Positions 36,621 through 47,416 of a stretch of DNA of 64,000 nucleotides are shown here, one piece after another. The stretch comes from Todiramphus chloris collaris. Its lineage: Eukaryota; Chordata; Aves; Coraciiformes; Alcedinidae. The notes beneath the pieces are model-generated. The model worked only from the letters and a program-made list of their open reading frames with translations, had not been told where the DNA came from and ran no database searches. The position numbers were made by a program, and so were the translations under genes. How positions within the stretch are numbered: the stretch's first letter is position 1; each line of letters begins with the position of its first letter. Where the stretch lies: positions 7,469,568 to 7,533,567 of the forward strand of contig JANVCC010000049.1 in the NCBI GenBank assembly GCA_025345505.1, given 5' to 3'.

Positions 36621-38959
36621 CATAGGTTGGGTACTTATTGAATAAAAGTAATAAAAATAAGATTACAAGAATCAAATCACTGCTCTTCGAAAACAGCACT
36701 TTCTGTGGCAGGGAGCGATTTACAATCATTACTGATTTGAAAAGGAATGAAAAGATGAAAGAAAAACATCAGCAGAAAAAGGGTCAGAGTAAGCCATTTA
36801 TTTTTATTTTTTTTCAAAAAGGATTTGCTATCAGTGTATAAACATCACACAGGATCCCAAAAGGGTATTATTTCTCATTGCAGATGTGTACCACAAGACT
36901 GGTCCCCTCAATCTCCAAAACTGGCTCTAATATTTCTCTTGCTTGGATTGTAACTTGACCCGTACCTTCAATTCGTGTTTTCTTCGTGTATACCTTTTAT
37001 GCTGGATGACTTTACTTGTCTTCATCAGCTCAGCAAGTCAGTAGGGAAACATTTTTAAAAGCTGTGGCATTACTCAAGCTGTGAGGTGGGCGACTCAGGA
37101 GGAGTGACATCTTACAACATTCTGCATAGGGGCAAGTAAAAAGTCAATAAGGAAATACCATAGTTAGGCTCTTTTTAACTTGCTGAAAGTGTGAGACAGC
37201 AGTTCATTTCCTGATCACTCATGTGGAAATGGTAAAAAATAATTAAGAGCAATGACTAATCGCCAAACCAAAGCAAATATTAAATAAACAAACGTGCTTT
37301 CTACCATCAAGCTCAGTCTGCAAATAAGCAATGTCATGCAAAAGTTTAGCCTTTAGGCCAATTAAAAAGGGTACACTAATAGAAAAACCATTTCTGTTTA
37401 TGGCTACATCATGTTAGAAGATCAGCAACAGCAGTTACAGGAGCTGCTGAAGCCATGTGGTCAAGACTGGAACAAAACACAAGGAATTACTTTAAAGTCA
37501 GAAAAACTATGTGAAAACAGTAAGTGTACATAGGAAAAGCAAATTCTCCCCTTTGTTCATATCCTATCCCAACTGGTCTGTGAAAGGTTTTGCTTTATTT
37601 CATGTACTCCACATAGAGCTTAGAGACTGGGAAAATACATTGCCCCCTCTTTGGTAAGGAATCATGCAGTCCATCTGGGAAGAGGCACCCAGGACTTCAT
37701 AACACCAGGAAGACACACTACTGGAGCAAATGAAATGAGCAGGATAAGCAATGCCTAGATTCAGGAAGCTCTTTTAGATACACCCCTCATTTTTCCTCAT
37801 GCCCATTTTGTTTTTTCTCAATTATATATTTGCAGCTGTGCCTTAGGGTGTTGGTATTCACTAGTCCCTGAGGTCCTATTTGTGCTGTGCTCATCTGTTA
37901 CAAAGATGGACAATTCCACCTTGCCAAGGACTTGCACACACTTTGCAGGCACAGCCTTCCACTGAAACCCATCAGGAGCTCCCCACCTCTCTCTACCACG
38001 CTATCTTTAACTTGCCTCTCTCCCCAGCCCCCATGCACTGCACATGTACTCCAGAGGAAATTAAAGCTTGGTCAAAAAATGTCTTTAGGTCGTTGGGCTC
38101 AGAATTTAGTCAGGTAACTTTTATGAAGGTTTTCTCCTCCGTTATATGAATTAGCTCCCATATAGCTTTTGCTAAGTACTATAGGAACATAGTTAGGGGG
38201 ATGGGGATGAGGATGGAATGGCAGGGAATAAATAAGCACCATAATGACACAGAAAACAATGTCTTGGTGGAGCCTGAACTTAAAAAGCCCACCTCTGAGC
38301 CTACCCAGATTTGCAACACCATTTCCCCTTTCCTTTTCTCACTGGAGCCTGCTCCCCACCTCCAACAGGTCCTTACCACACCCTTCTCCCTAACATAACC
38401 TAAGGGGGAGGGTTCAGTCCCCTGTTGCTGAGCATGATTTAAACCTGACTTCATTTTCCCACAATTTCGATATTCTAAACAGCAGCTGTTTCACTACCCC
38501 TTTCAACACGCTGCTGTTGGTAAATCTGTTTGCTGAATCCTGTTCCTTTCTTTTATTGGCAATGTCGTACTTACAACTAAGATTAAAGAACACAGTTCTT
38601 GACTTTTAAAGTAAACTGTCACAGGTTGGCAATTCCTGTCTGCTGAGCATAATCTTTAACAGCAATGCATGAAGGACACACATAGCAGCTTGATATCAGG
38701 GAAAGAGTGGTTCTTGCAACTAAATCCTGTGGGAAGAACACAAAAAAAAATCCCCCAGACTGATAGTGACAAAATCTCTTTCCCCAGATTTTCAAAGTAC
38801 TTTTGCTAGGCAGGATCTCAGCAAAGAGTAGCATCATACATTGGACTACATTCAACCCTGATATAAGTCCTTTGAATTCAAAGAAGGATGAGTGTCGTCT
38901 ATTAGGTGTTCAATTCTCAACACATAATTTGATAACAGAAATCACATAATTAAAAGTTC
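36621..38959. other. Noncoding DNA, no gene seen
   Basis: Small unsupported frames on both strands (up to 91 codons). A good acceptor-like tract ends at about 37835 without a strong donor. No repeats recognized. Confidence 0.6.
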
Positions 38960-39050
38960 AGAGAGTCAAGATGAGACAGAGGAGGGTGGTGTCCAATGAA
39001 AGAAAGAGAGGCAATGGGCACAAATTGAAATGTAGATAGAAAAGAACCCA
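38960..39050 (+). mobile_element. CR1 LINE fragment, plus strand, with internal deletions
   Basis: Positions 38986-39035 match 40682-40731 of the longer CR1 copy at 49 of 50 bases. Upstream, GAGAGTCAAGA...ACAGAG aligns to the same copy if about 14 bases are missing. Downstream the AGATAGAAAAG word aligns if another 14 bases, flanked by AG in the longer copy, are missing. It is therefore a short CR1 piece with two small deletions. The flanks beyond it are not CR1-like. Confidence 0.75.
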
Positions 39051-40340
39051 GAACAAGTCTGCGTGCAAAGGAAAGCTCATTATAATTGTTTCCATTATGA
39101 GTATCCTCTTGAAACTACTGCTGAAGAAGCCAACCACCTAGTTGTCTTCATACTGATCCAAAATATGTATTTGCTAGACCATCTGTACCATCAGCTAATT
39201 CAAGACAAGGATTCTGGGACACCTGGTGACTGCTGTGTTGAGACAACACTGCAAAGGGAAACATCAGCTTCAGGGGCAATAAGCCTTAAGAAAACACAGA
39301 GCTACCAGGGTGGCCAGAAGGATAAGGCAATGAGAAGGAACACATGGACCGATTGCAATTTGCAAAACACACAAACTCCTCCCAGTAATCCCATTTCCTC
39401 CCATTGTTTAGAAAAGGGCAAGACCTGAAAGGAAAAGAGTGGCATGGCAGTCTTCTGCTGCACAGTTGAGATGGGCTGGTGCATGAGTGCTGCATGGCAG
39501 AACTGGGGACACAAAAAGACTCTCGGATTTGCAAGTACACGTGGGCTAGAAATTAAGCTGCTGCAGTTGCACTCTGACCCAGCACCCCACCACACTTGGC
39601 TTCTAATTCCACAGTGTTCATAAAATCCCATTGCTGGAACCAGACCTCCCCCCCTCAAGGACACTCTAAGGAAAGACACCTCAACATGAAGTCTTCTACA
39701 AAGCTGCAATACCTAAACTGAATAACAGGATATCTCTCAATGGGACAGAAAACATGTATTTTTTTTCTACATACTCTCATCAGAAGTGTTACTTACCTTG
39801 AATTACATCAAAATAAAGGCCTATCACTTAAAAAAAAATAATAATAATTGACATGAACCTTTCCTATGAAAGGGTTTTGAACCAATGACTGTACATGGGT
39901 TGCCAACTACTATTACAATATGGTAGGCTACAGTCAGTCTTTCCCAACATCCAGCTGTCTACATAAGATACAGCTAGGAAAGTGCATCAGAAAGCACAGC
40001 TAACATGGAGATCAACATCAAGACAGATTATAGTCATTTATGCAGGACTATGATGGAATCGTGACCAATATGAAATTGCTGGATCAGACTGAAAGTTGTG
40101 GGTAGTGCTTACCTGGGGTCCCAAAACGTGAAATGAATAACAAAGAGTAGTGGGAAGCTAACACAAAGCCATGTGGAAAATCAGTGGGAGTTTCTGCTAT
40201 TGATTTGCTTGTACACAGTTTTTATCAAGCCAATGGAGATTTTTCAGAAGTGCCTCTTCCTAAGCTCCAAACCAGAAGGGAAAGTCTGTTGGAAAGGTAA
40301 GAATGGATGTAACAGACTGTTCCACTGTTGAAAAGGTACT
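39051..40340. other. Noncoding DNA, no gene seen
   Basis: Frames at 39063-39428 (121 codons, plus) and 39302-39709 (135 codons, minus) overlap each other and have no recognizable domain. Two minus-strand donor words (39791-39800, 40107-40114) lack convincing partners. The stretch lies between two CR1 pieces and might hold diverged repeat sequence. Confidence 0.55.
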
Positions 40341-40344
40341 AAGA

Positions 40345-40946
40345 ACAGCACATAATATGCTGATGGACAACAGGTTGCACAAGAGCCACAACACATTCTT
40401 GTGAGAAAGAGGCCCACGGCCTCCTGGGCTTCATGAGTAAGAGCCTTCTTCTGACCCTCTGGAGGGAGGTGATCCCCTCTGAGCCACACTGATGAGGCCC
40501 CACTTGGAGTCATGGGTCCAGTTCTGGGATTCCCAAAAGGTGCTTAAGGAACCATCTGACATACAAGAAGCCGAAAGAGCTGGGGTTGTTCAACATGGAG
40601 AAGTGAAAGCTCAGGGGTGGATCTTATCCATGTGTATAAATAGATGGGGAGAGTAAAGACAACAGAGCCAGACTCTTCTCAGTGGTATCCAATGAAAGAA
40701 AGAGAGGCAATGGGCACAAATTGAAATGTAGGAAATTTCCTTCAGACAGAAAAGGCTTTTATGTAACAGTGAACACTGGAATAGGACACCTAGAGAAGTT
40801 GTGGACTCTCTATATACTTGGAGATATTCAAAACCCAATTGGACAGGATCCTGAGCTACCTGCTCCAATTCACCCTCCTTCAAGGAGGGTTGGGTGCTAG
40901 ATTATCTCTAGAGATCTCTTCCAGCATCAAATATTCTCTGATTTTT
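40345..40946 (+). mobile_element. CR1 LINE, 5'-truncated copy reaching the 3' end, plus strand
   Basis: The end of ORF2 and the 3' region of CR1 are readable in order: 'gatggacaacaggttgcac', 'cggcctcctgggcttcatgag', 'gaggtgatcccc', 'tgatgaggcccc', 'gtccagttctgggattccc', 'gagctggggttgttcaacatg', 'ccagactcttctcagtgg', 'gcaatgggcacaaattgaaa', 'agttgtggactct', 'gagatattcaaaaccc', 'gggttgggtgctagattatctc' and 'tattctctgattttt'. The 5' limit is uncertain and may reach 40300. It is diverged from consensus with stops in every frame, so it is dead. The frames on the minus strand here (40244-40513, 40611-40883) are only antisense shadows of it. Confidence 0.92.
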
Positions 40947-41022
40947 ATATGCTACTTCAATACAATTTCAGTGGCAAGCCTGAAAAAAAGCCCCTAAATT
41001 CAAGCTTAGCTATAGAAAAATT

Positions 41023-41076
41023 AAAAAAAAAAGGAGAGGGGAAATAAAAAAGGGGGGGGGGGGGGGGGGGGGAAGG
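41023..41076. repeat. Purine tract with G21 run
   Basis: A-rich stretch with one T, then 21 consecutive G (41052-41072), then AAGG. It lies about 75 bp beyond the CR1 3' end. The G run can form a quadruplex and its true length may be mis-sequenced. Confidence 0.93.
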
Positions 41077-41619
41077 CAATTTACCATATAGCACTTTATG
41101 CGGGATGCTGTTTGTGGAACATCATGCATTTACTGCATGCTTGGGAACTTTTCTGGAACAGCAACAAAGGCTGCCCTTCCAAGCACATGATTAGAAAGTC
41201 AGGTATTAACCCAAAATCTTCCTCCTGGAAAAATTGTTGCCAATGTGTCTTAGGCAGATGAGACTGGGGACACAAATTCTTCTGAACTTTGGGATGAAAT
41301 TTTCCAAGTTTAGATTGCATCCACTTTTTGGAGCTTGAACCTGGTTTACCTACTGATTCCAAGGGATGGTTTTCTGAATAGTCATAATTCACGAACTAGT
41401 AATGATGATGAACATTAAGAATTTAATGGAAATTTTATGCTAAACGTGGAGAAAAGGCTCTTTCCACATCCATTAAAACGGGGATGGGTAGGAATCTTTT
41501 ATTTCACAAAGTCCTATTGCATTTTTCAACCCATAGTAAGTGACATGGGAAAGCATGAATCCTGGTTTTTTACAAAAGACAATGGGCTTTTCTTGTTAGT
41601 CACTGAAAACTCTTTTACT
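41077..41619. other. Noncoding DNA, nothing specific seen
   Basis: Only short unsupported frames on both strands. Confidence 0.6.
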
Positions 41620-41768
41620 AAAAAAAAAACCAAACCAAAACAAAAGCACATACACACACCAAAAAAAAAAACCCACAAACAAAAAATCCCCCCACGCACA
41701 CACAAAAAAAACCCCGACAACCAAAAAAACCCAGAACACAAAGGCACAAAAAAACCCCCACCACATCT
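41620..41768. repeat. A/C-rich strand-asymmetric low-complexity tract
   Basis: About 149 bases almost entirely A and C on the plus strand (A runs of 7-11 alternating with C runs of 3-6, and CACA units), with only a handful of G or T. It could be a decayed AAAC/CA microsatellite or an expanded poly(A) tail. The frames across it (41437-41802 plus, 41526-41747 minus) are low-complexity artefacts. Confidence 0.85.
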
Positions 41769-43015
41769 CAGATATCTCTCTCAGACACCAAAACTGCTGT
41801 GAATAAGGTGAACAGTTGTATTGCAGAGAGATATGGCTAAGGAAAATCAGTCAAATTGGTTGCTCAACTTCAGCCAAGTTTAAGGACCTCTAAATAAATT
41901 GAGACCAATGTTTACTTTCTCCCTGCCTCCTTTCATTTTGAGAAACAAAGGCTTTTCAAGTGTATCATCAGGGTGGCACAAAAGCCCAGAAGGAACTAAA
42001 TGGGAAAGAATATAGTAAAACTTTGGGTGATGTCACTACCACACAGAGAAATTTTTATCTAGAAAAGCAAACAAGGAACTTCAGCAACAGCCTATGTCTC
42101 ATCCCAATGCATCCCAAGAATACCTGTAGAATTTTAAGCACATTTTGAAGAATACCTGTTACAAAGAAGAAGATTGTACAGACGTGTATATATATATTAA
42201 AAAAAAAAAGTTTATTTTAAAAGATCTTGAGGCATAACAAAATCTGCTTTAACAAGTAAGCCAGATACATAAAAATGGCCCCATATTCTGCTGGTTCCAG
42301 CCAGCTCCATAACTTCTCCCAGATTATGACAGCTATAGACCTGATCCAGGTTGCCATTAACTTATTGCGTGAGTTTTATTCTTTTGTTAAAGTCAGGGTG
42401 CAAGAACATGCTTAAATAACAGAGAGATCTGCAGGAAATATGGAAAGACGTATTTCAGTCTACTAAAAGCAAGTAATGGTCTATGTTTTAATGAATCAAT
42501 TATATTTCAAAATGGACTTCTGTTTTGTTTTACATTTCCTTCCCTTGTAAATGGCATGCCAACTTCAATACTTCACTCAATAAATGACTACTAAATGAGT
42601 GCAAAGTTACAGGCACGTTGGTCTCTATGACAGGCCATACATAATCACCATAGAAATATATAATTACACCTGTCAACCTCATCTCATGCAATTGATTCAA
42701 TAACTAACAATGTCAGTAGCGGGCTAAGCTTAGAGGTCTCACTGTGTGAAAATACTCATACATGGCTAAACATCTTGGTATTTTAATTGCCTGTCATACT
42801 GCCAAGGTTCCTATATTGTACCTATCTCCACAGCAACAGGCTGGAATGAGTAAAGCACATTTAATAACTGAAAAAAAGTATAAAAAAAGTGAATTTATAA
42901 TCTTGCAGTTATTTTATGGCTCTTACAGAGTCTTCAGAGTATTCTGAAGACGGCTGGAGAGGTAGTTGCATTTGAGAATCGGGCATTTTCTTCTCTGGGT
43001 GGATTGTGTGTATGT
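41769..43015. other. Noncoding DNA, nothing specific seen
   Basis: Includes a (TA)n-poly(A) stretch near 42184-42210 that could be a small retroposon tail, though no body is recognized upstream. Short unsupported frames only. Confidence 0.55.
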
Positions 43016-43024
43016 GCACACTAT

Positions 43025-43290
43025 GAAGTAAAACTTGTCATATAAATCTGAAAATTGTTTCTAATTACAGCTACTGGAGAGGTCAGCTTATGCCTGGAAG
43101 TGTACGCATGTCCAGCTTGACAGGACATTTAATCTCAACGCACCGGGAATGGCAGTGTAAAAACAGCTTCTTAAAGGCTCCTAAGGACTTAATCATGACA
43201 TGTTTGTTAATAATAATTATCAATATGATTCTATCTAATATTCTAAATTACTTGTAAGCTACGCTGCACTGAAAAGCTCTAATGTGCCCA
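43025..43290. promoter_or_regulatory. Candidate conserved noncoding element
   Basis: AT-rich, repeat-free block with TAATTACAGCTACTGG, GGACTTAATCATGACATG and TTAATAATAATTATCAATATG words (homeodomain-like) and retained CpGs near 43105, 43139-43145. A pyrimidine tract plus AG ends at 43070, but no good donor follows. Assigned on texture only. Confidence 0.25.
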
Positions 43291-44230
43291 AACGCTAACC
43301 CCACTGAACTCGATGGCCAGGCTCCCAGTGCCCTTAGCAGCAGTAGGATTTACGTCTACTGTCTAACAGTCTGTGCTAATTGCACATGAAGAAAACAAGG
43401 GCAAGGTCTTTGTGGCCTGAACTTTTAACAGCGACAGAGTAAGACCAAACAGACTGGGTCAGGGAGAGGTAATAATCAGAGATCCACAGTGAGATGAAAG
43501 ACCAACAGAGACTGGGAGCTGATGGGAAATAGAATGGACTCTTCCCCCGGGAAATAGAAGACAAAAAAAATATTTCACTGGTAAAAAAATAATGTGGCAA
43601 ATGAGGAAGTAAACAGGTGGAAGATCTGGTCCACTCATGTTAGTGGTGGGTGGTTCTGGAGGCTTTCCCATTTCAGGACTTTAAAATCATCATTGCAATG
43701 TAAATTCTGTTCACATTTTCCCCAGCAGAGAGAAGCCTCCACCTGTACGAAATTTCTATGTGAAAAGTTAAATTGCTTTCAAACAATTCATAAGCTCAAA
43801 TACTGATGAACAAAAGTAAACTGCATCATTGAAAAAGTCCTTCTGCTCACCGGTATAGTAACAGAACATGAATGGGTGAGAATGCACAGAAGTTTAGCTG
43901 AAATAAAGTAACATATTTCTACCACCTAACCTGCTCTGCAGACCTGTCAGGCTATACTCTTGATGGCTGTTCTCTGGGTCTCTTCGATCCTCCTCTGCGT
44001 TTTGGCTGAGTCTGTCTTTATTTCTTAGATTGATCCAGTATCATCGTGAACTGAAACCCTTAAACATAAGAGAAAAGGTGCAATTCCAAAGTCATCACTG
44101 AAAAAAGAAAGCCTGCTGACGATTTTCACCTACAAACAATGGTTACCAAATCCTTTGCAGTCAAACCCTTGAGAGGACCATAGCATGGCAGAAGGATCAG
44201 CCACGACATCTGTGCTTATTGCACAGATCA
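43291..44230. other. Noncoding DNA, nothing specific seen
   Basis: Short unsupported frames on both strands. No repeats recognized. Confidence 0.55.
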
Positions 44231-44231
44231 A

Positions 44232-44289
44232 TTGATATTAATCATTTGATATTAATCAATTGATATTTCACAATATCAATTTGATATTG
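44232..44289. repeat. 14-bp tandem repeat joined to a 19-bp palindrome
   Basis: Unit TTGATATTAATCAT/A occurs at 44232-44245 and 44246-44259, with a partial third copy at 44260-44268. It is followed by CAATATCAA-T-TTGATATTG (44271-44289), a perfect inverted repeat with 9-bp arms and a 1-bp centre. The palindrome arm TTGATATTG shares TTGATATT with the tandem unit, so the two may have a common origin. Confidence 0.9.
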
Positions 44290-45214
44290 AATGGACACAG
44301 GAAGGCCATGGAGGGCAGATATTAAAGCCTATGAAGAGCGAAGACAGGAAAGTAGGAAAATAAAAAACAATTTCCTTTCTTGGTTTAATTTACTGTAAAA
44401 AAAACCAAGCATGCCAGAACTTAGAAAATGGCTAAATGGCAAACACCATTTTTATAAGGGAGTTATCATCAAGCTCATGGAACTTATCTCCAAAGACAGG
44501 ATTTTACAGAACAAAAGAGAAATAAGTCTCCTACAAAGTCCAGCAGAGCCTCTTGTTTCCCAGCTTAGGTCTGAAAAACAGAGTAAGACTGAGAGTGCCA
44601 GGCAAACAAGCCTTCCTCTTGAAAACTGGAGCAGGAGAGAACATGTTTGTATCAACATTCAATGGCCAGATCAAAGGGGGATTTCTCACATAAATCTTAA
44701 AAGCTCTGAAACATCTTTAGACCTTCTGCAAGGAGATCACTTCTAAACAAGTCTGTAACAGATCTGCCATGAGCACATCAAGACCCTTAAATACACCCTC
44801 ACCTCACTGATTGCTCCATCTCACATAGATACAAACAGGTCAGTTGGGAGTGGGGTGAAAGCTGAGATGGGAAATATATGGGATCCAGAGCGTGCCAGGA
44901 CAGACAGGCAGACATTCACCTGGCCAAGCATTCACCCCAGTTGGCTCCCAGGCTGAGCAAAAGACCCACTTGCTGAGAGCCAAGTCACAGTACTGCCACT
45001 CCCCAGTCCACTGAAAGACGACAAGGTCCTTGAATCCTGCTTCCCAACACAGCCAAGTACTTCCCTACATGCAGAGCAGATTTCTCATTGAAAGAACTGC
45101 CCCCAACTTGCTTCCACTGCCTTTGTTGGAAATAACACTCAAGTGAGAGAAGGGCGGGGGGAAGGAAGAAAAAAAACCCAACAAGTGATGCCTGTGCATA
45201 CATGAGGAGGTGGA
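44290..45214. other. Noncoding DNA, no gene seen
   Basis: Includes an unrecognized 111-codon frame (44411-44746, plus) with a 68-codon antisense frame. Its protein is hydrophilic, without membrane segment or motif. I judge it a chance frame. Confidence 0.55.
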
Positions 45215-45265
45215 GACCCAGATTCTCAGCTGGCATAAATCAGCATCACCGTGTTGAAGGAAACA
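45215..45265 (+). repeat. Ancient amniote interspersed repeat, fragment 1
   Basis: The words 'cagattctcagctggcata' and 'aatcagcatcaccgtgttga' resemble an old interspersed repeat that is common in turtle, crocodilian and bird DNA ('...gattctcagctggtgtaaatcagcatagctccattga...'). I recognize the pattern but not its database name. The fragment is short. Confidence 0.45.
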
Positions 45266-46155
45266 GCACTACACTGTTTTTCACTGTTGTGGAGTAAGTC
45301 TCTAAACAAATACACAGCTCAGAAGTAGGTACACATTTGCCTCCCTGATTTTCAGGGTAGGTACAGTTGCCATCACACACTGGCCAAGCATTCTTGGAGC
45401 TGCCCCAGAACATCAATCTAGCATGCTTTCAAGCCTGTCCTCGGAGAGCTCAGTGGGCCAGAAGACTTCCCAAAGGATGCATTTTCTATATCCTTTCAAA
45501 GCAGAGAAGCCAGAATAAGTCTCAGCTCAAAGAATTTTACAGGGCCTTTTATACTCATTGTAGTATTTAAAGCTGTGATACCCATCTTGTTTCTTAAGTG
45601 GTTCATAATACAGATGATCCACAAAATTGCATTCAAAAAGACTTTCATCCACAAAGATTGGCCATCTTCTCTGCCCATTCATCCCAACAAAACCACAAAG
45701 CAAGGACGCTTCATAACACCTTTATAGATTTTCATATAGATACTTGCAGGAAAAGGTCTGCAAATGTGTAAGAACTGTTTTTTTTCTACCAGCTTAGTTT
45801 ATTTTTATTTTTGCTAATTAGGCTCATTTTTCCCTTGCAGCCAAAATAGAGTAAAAGGAAAAGACACTGTTCCTTTATAAACAATGAAAATGTCAAACCA
45901 CTAAAGTTCCAAATAATGATTATTAGAATCCCTTTCAAGTGAAACATTTTTTCCAAAGATAATTACACATTTTAAACACTGTTCACGGAGCAATTTGAGC
46001 TCCTAAGTGAATAGCTGAATGAAGCAAAACCCAGAGCTCCCCCTTGAATAGAAAGCACGGCTGAAGTACATGCAGGACTAGCGCAGGAGTTCAGGACAGG
46101 GTGCTGCTTGCCACATCCTCAGCGGGATAAGTCAGAACGGCTGATTGCCAGGAGC
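45266..46155. other. Noncoding DNA, nothing specific seen
   Basis: Contains a good splice-acceptor word ending at 45840 (pyrimidine tract then TTGCAG) without a convincing donor downstream, and short unsupported frames. Confidence 0.55.
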
Positions 46156-46159
46156 ACAA

Positions 46160-46300
46160 AGCCAGGTTACACCAGCCAAGGATCAGCCCCAATATCTGCA
46201 GCTGAATTTTCAAACCACAGACGAGGCCTAATTCAACTCCCATTAAAGTCAATAAAAGCCTCCCATTGATTACAGTAGCAGTTGGATCAGGGCCATACTG
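46160..46300. repeat. Ancient amniote interspersed repeat, fragment 2, with imperfect inverted repeat
   Basis: 'gttacaccagccaaggatca' and then 'aactcccattaaagtcaat' and 'cagttggatcagggcc' match the style of the same old repeat family. Positions 46225-46253 and 46265-46294 form an imperfect inverted repeat of about 29 bp (GGCCTAATTCAACTCC versus GTTGGATCAGGGCC in the complement). Orientation is unclear because the element is partly self-complementary. Confidence 0.5.
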
Positions 46301-46594
46301 ATGTTTACTAGAAGCCAGATACAAGGTCTGATTACTTTTATACTGTTATACATCAGATCCTTATTCACGCCATTATTTACGGGCTTGCAAACAAGCAAGA
46401 AATTCTGATCACACAGTCATACAGACCTCCATTTGCATCCTTGATTGGCATGATGAGAGCTGCAGAGAGGGGTTTGAATATGTATTACACAGAGCAGCAG
46501 TGCACAAAAACCTGCAGGATGCAGCAAAGCAATCAGGCAGCATAAAGAAATTGAAATGGAATTCCTTGGAGAAAGGGATCATTAAGTGCTTAAC

Positions 46595-46965
46595 AAGCAT
46601 CACTCCGTTATATCTGTTTTAGTGATGTTAGCATAATTTTAATTGTTACCATCCAATCTGTTGTGATAGCTTTAGAGTTATCAAGATGCTAAATATTTTA
46701 TGGTGACATTTGAACAATCAGAAAGATTAGCCGCAAAGCCTGCTACCCAGTAGCCCAATGCCTGTGAATAGACAAAAAGAGGGATCTATTTTCTGTGCAG
46801 AACAAAGACAAGACAGAAAGATCAACACAATTAAATATTAAACAGAAGTAATTACATAGGCAGCTAACTAATAACTCAAACACCATGTATTTTATTATGC
46901 AATTCCAACCAGCCAATTAAATTATACAATATTCTGAATGTGCCTGGCGTATCCTGCTCCACGGT
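46595..46965. promoter_or_regulatory. Candidate conserved noncoding element
   Basis: AT-rich and repeat-free. Words include GCATAATTTTAATTGTTACC, AACACAATTAAATATTAAAC, TTATTATGCAATTCC (POU-like) and CAGCCAATTAAATTATAC. No long frame occurs on either strand. It lies between two old repeat fragments, and its own lack of repeats and dense homeodomain-type words suggest an enhancer. Composition only. Confidence 0.3.
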
Positions 46966-47319
46966 CTGTAATTTAGCCAAGTTTTACTTCTGGTATAGAT
47001 GCTTCTTACTAAAATTTATATCAAGCCAAGGAAAGCATGCAAGATAAGGAATTCTACTTTGTGCTAAGCTGACAGAAAAAGCATAGTTGCTCCTTCTAAG
47101 AAGTCTCAAAGTCCTAGAGTCCTGTGTAATGCTAATGGATGCAGCTTCAGTCTCATTTAAGATGCTGACTTAAATATGACATGCTTGGCAATTTAGGACC
47201 TCAGCATCCCACCTCCTAAGTAGGTCACGGAGTCGGAGCAATATGCATAGTTCCAACCTGCATGCAGGCATTTTTCATATCTAGGGTTCATGAAATCAGT
47301 GGATGCTAGGCACAAAATA
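46966..47319. other. Noncoding DNA, nothing specific seen
   Basis: Includes the 12-bp perfect palindrome CCTGCATGCAGG at 47257-47268. No gene or repeat family recognized. Confidence 0.55.
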
Positions 47320-47416
47320 CAACCGAGGATCTGAGCTACACAGGCTTAAATGGGCTCATTCACTTGCTTTAAAATTACACACCTGCTAGAAATGTTTGCT
47401 GAATCAGGGCCATAAA
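47320..47416 (+). repeat. Ancient amniote interspersed repeat, fragment 3
   Basis: 'ggcttaaatgggctcattca', 'cttgctttaaaattacacac' and 'tgtttgctgaatcagggcc' follow the order of an old amniote repeat whose usual form reads '...tgcttaaagttaagca...tgctttgctgaatcagggcc'. It is the third piece of this repeat style within 2.2 kb. The family name is unknown to me. Confidence 0.5.

Noticed and set aside
39791-39850. Minus-strand donor AAG|GTAAGT-like with a T-rich acceptor made from the poly(A) run
   Set aside because: The acceptor is the complement of a simple A/AAT repeat ending in AAG, so it is probably fortuitous.
40244-40883. Minus-strand frames of about 90 codons
   Set aside because: They are antisense to the plus-strand CR1 copy.
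41437-41802. Lys/Pro/Thr-rich 121-codon frame
   Set aside because: Its second half is only the translation of the A/C-rich low-complexity tract.
45822-45840. Strong acceptor (pyrimidine tract, TTGCAG)
   Set aside because: No convincing donor follows within 300 bases, and the frames close quickly.
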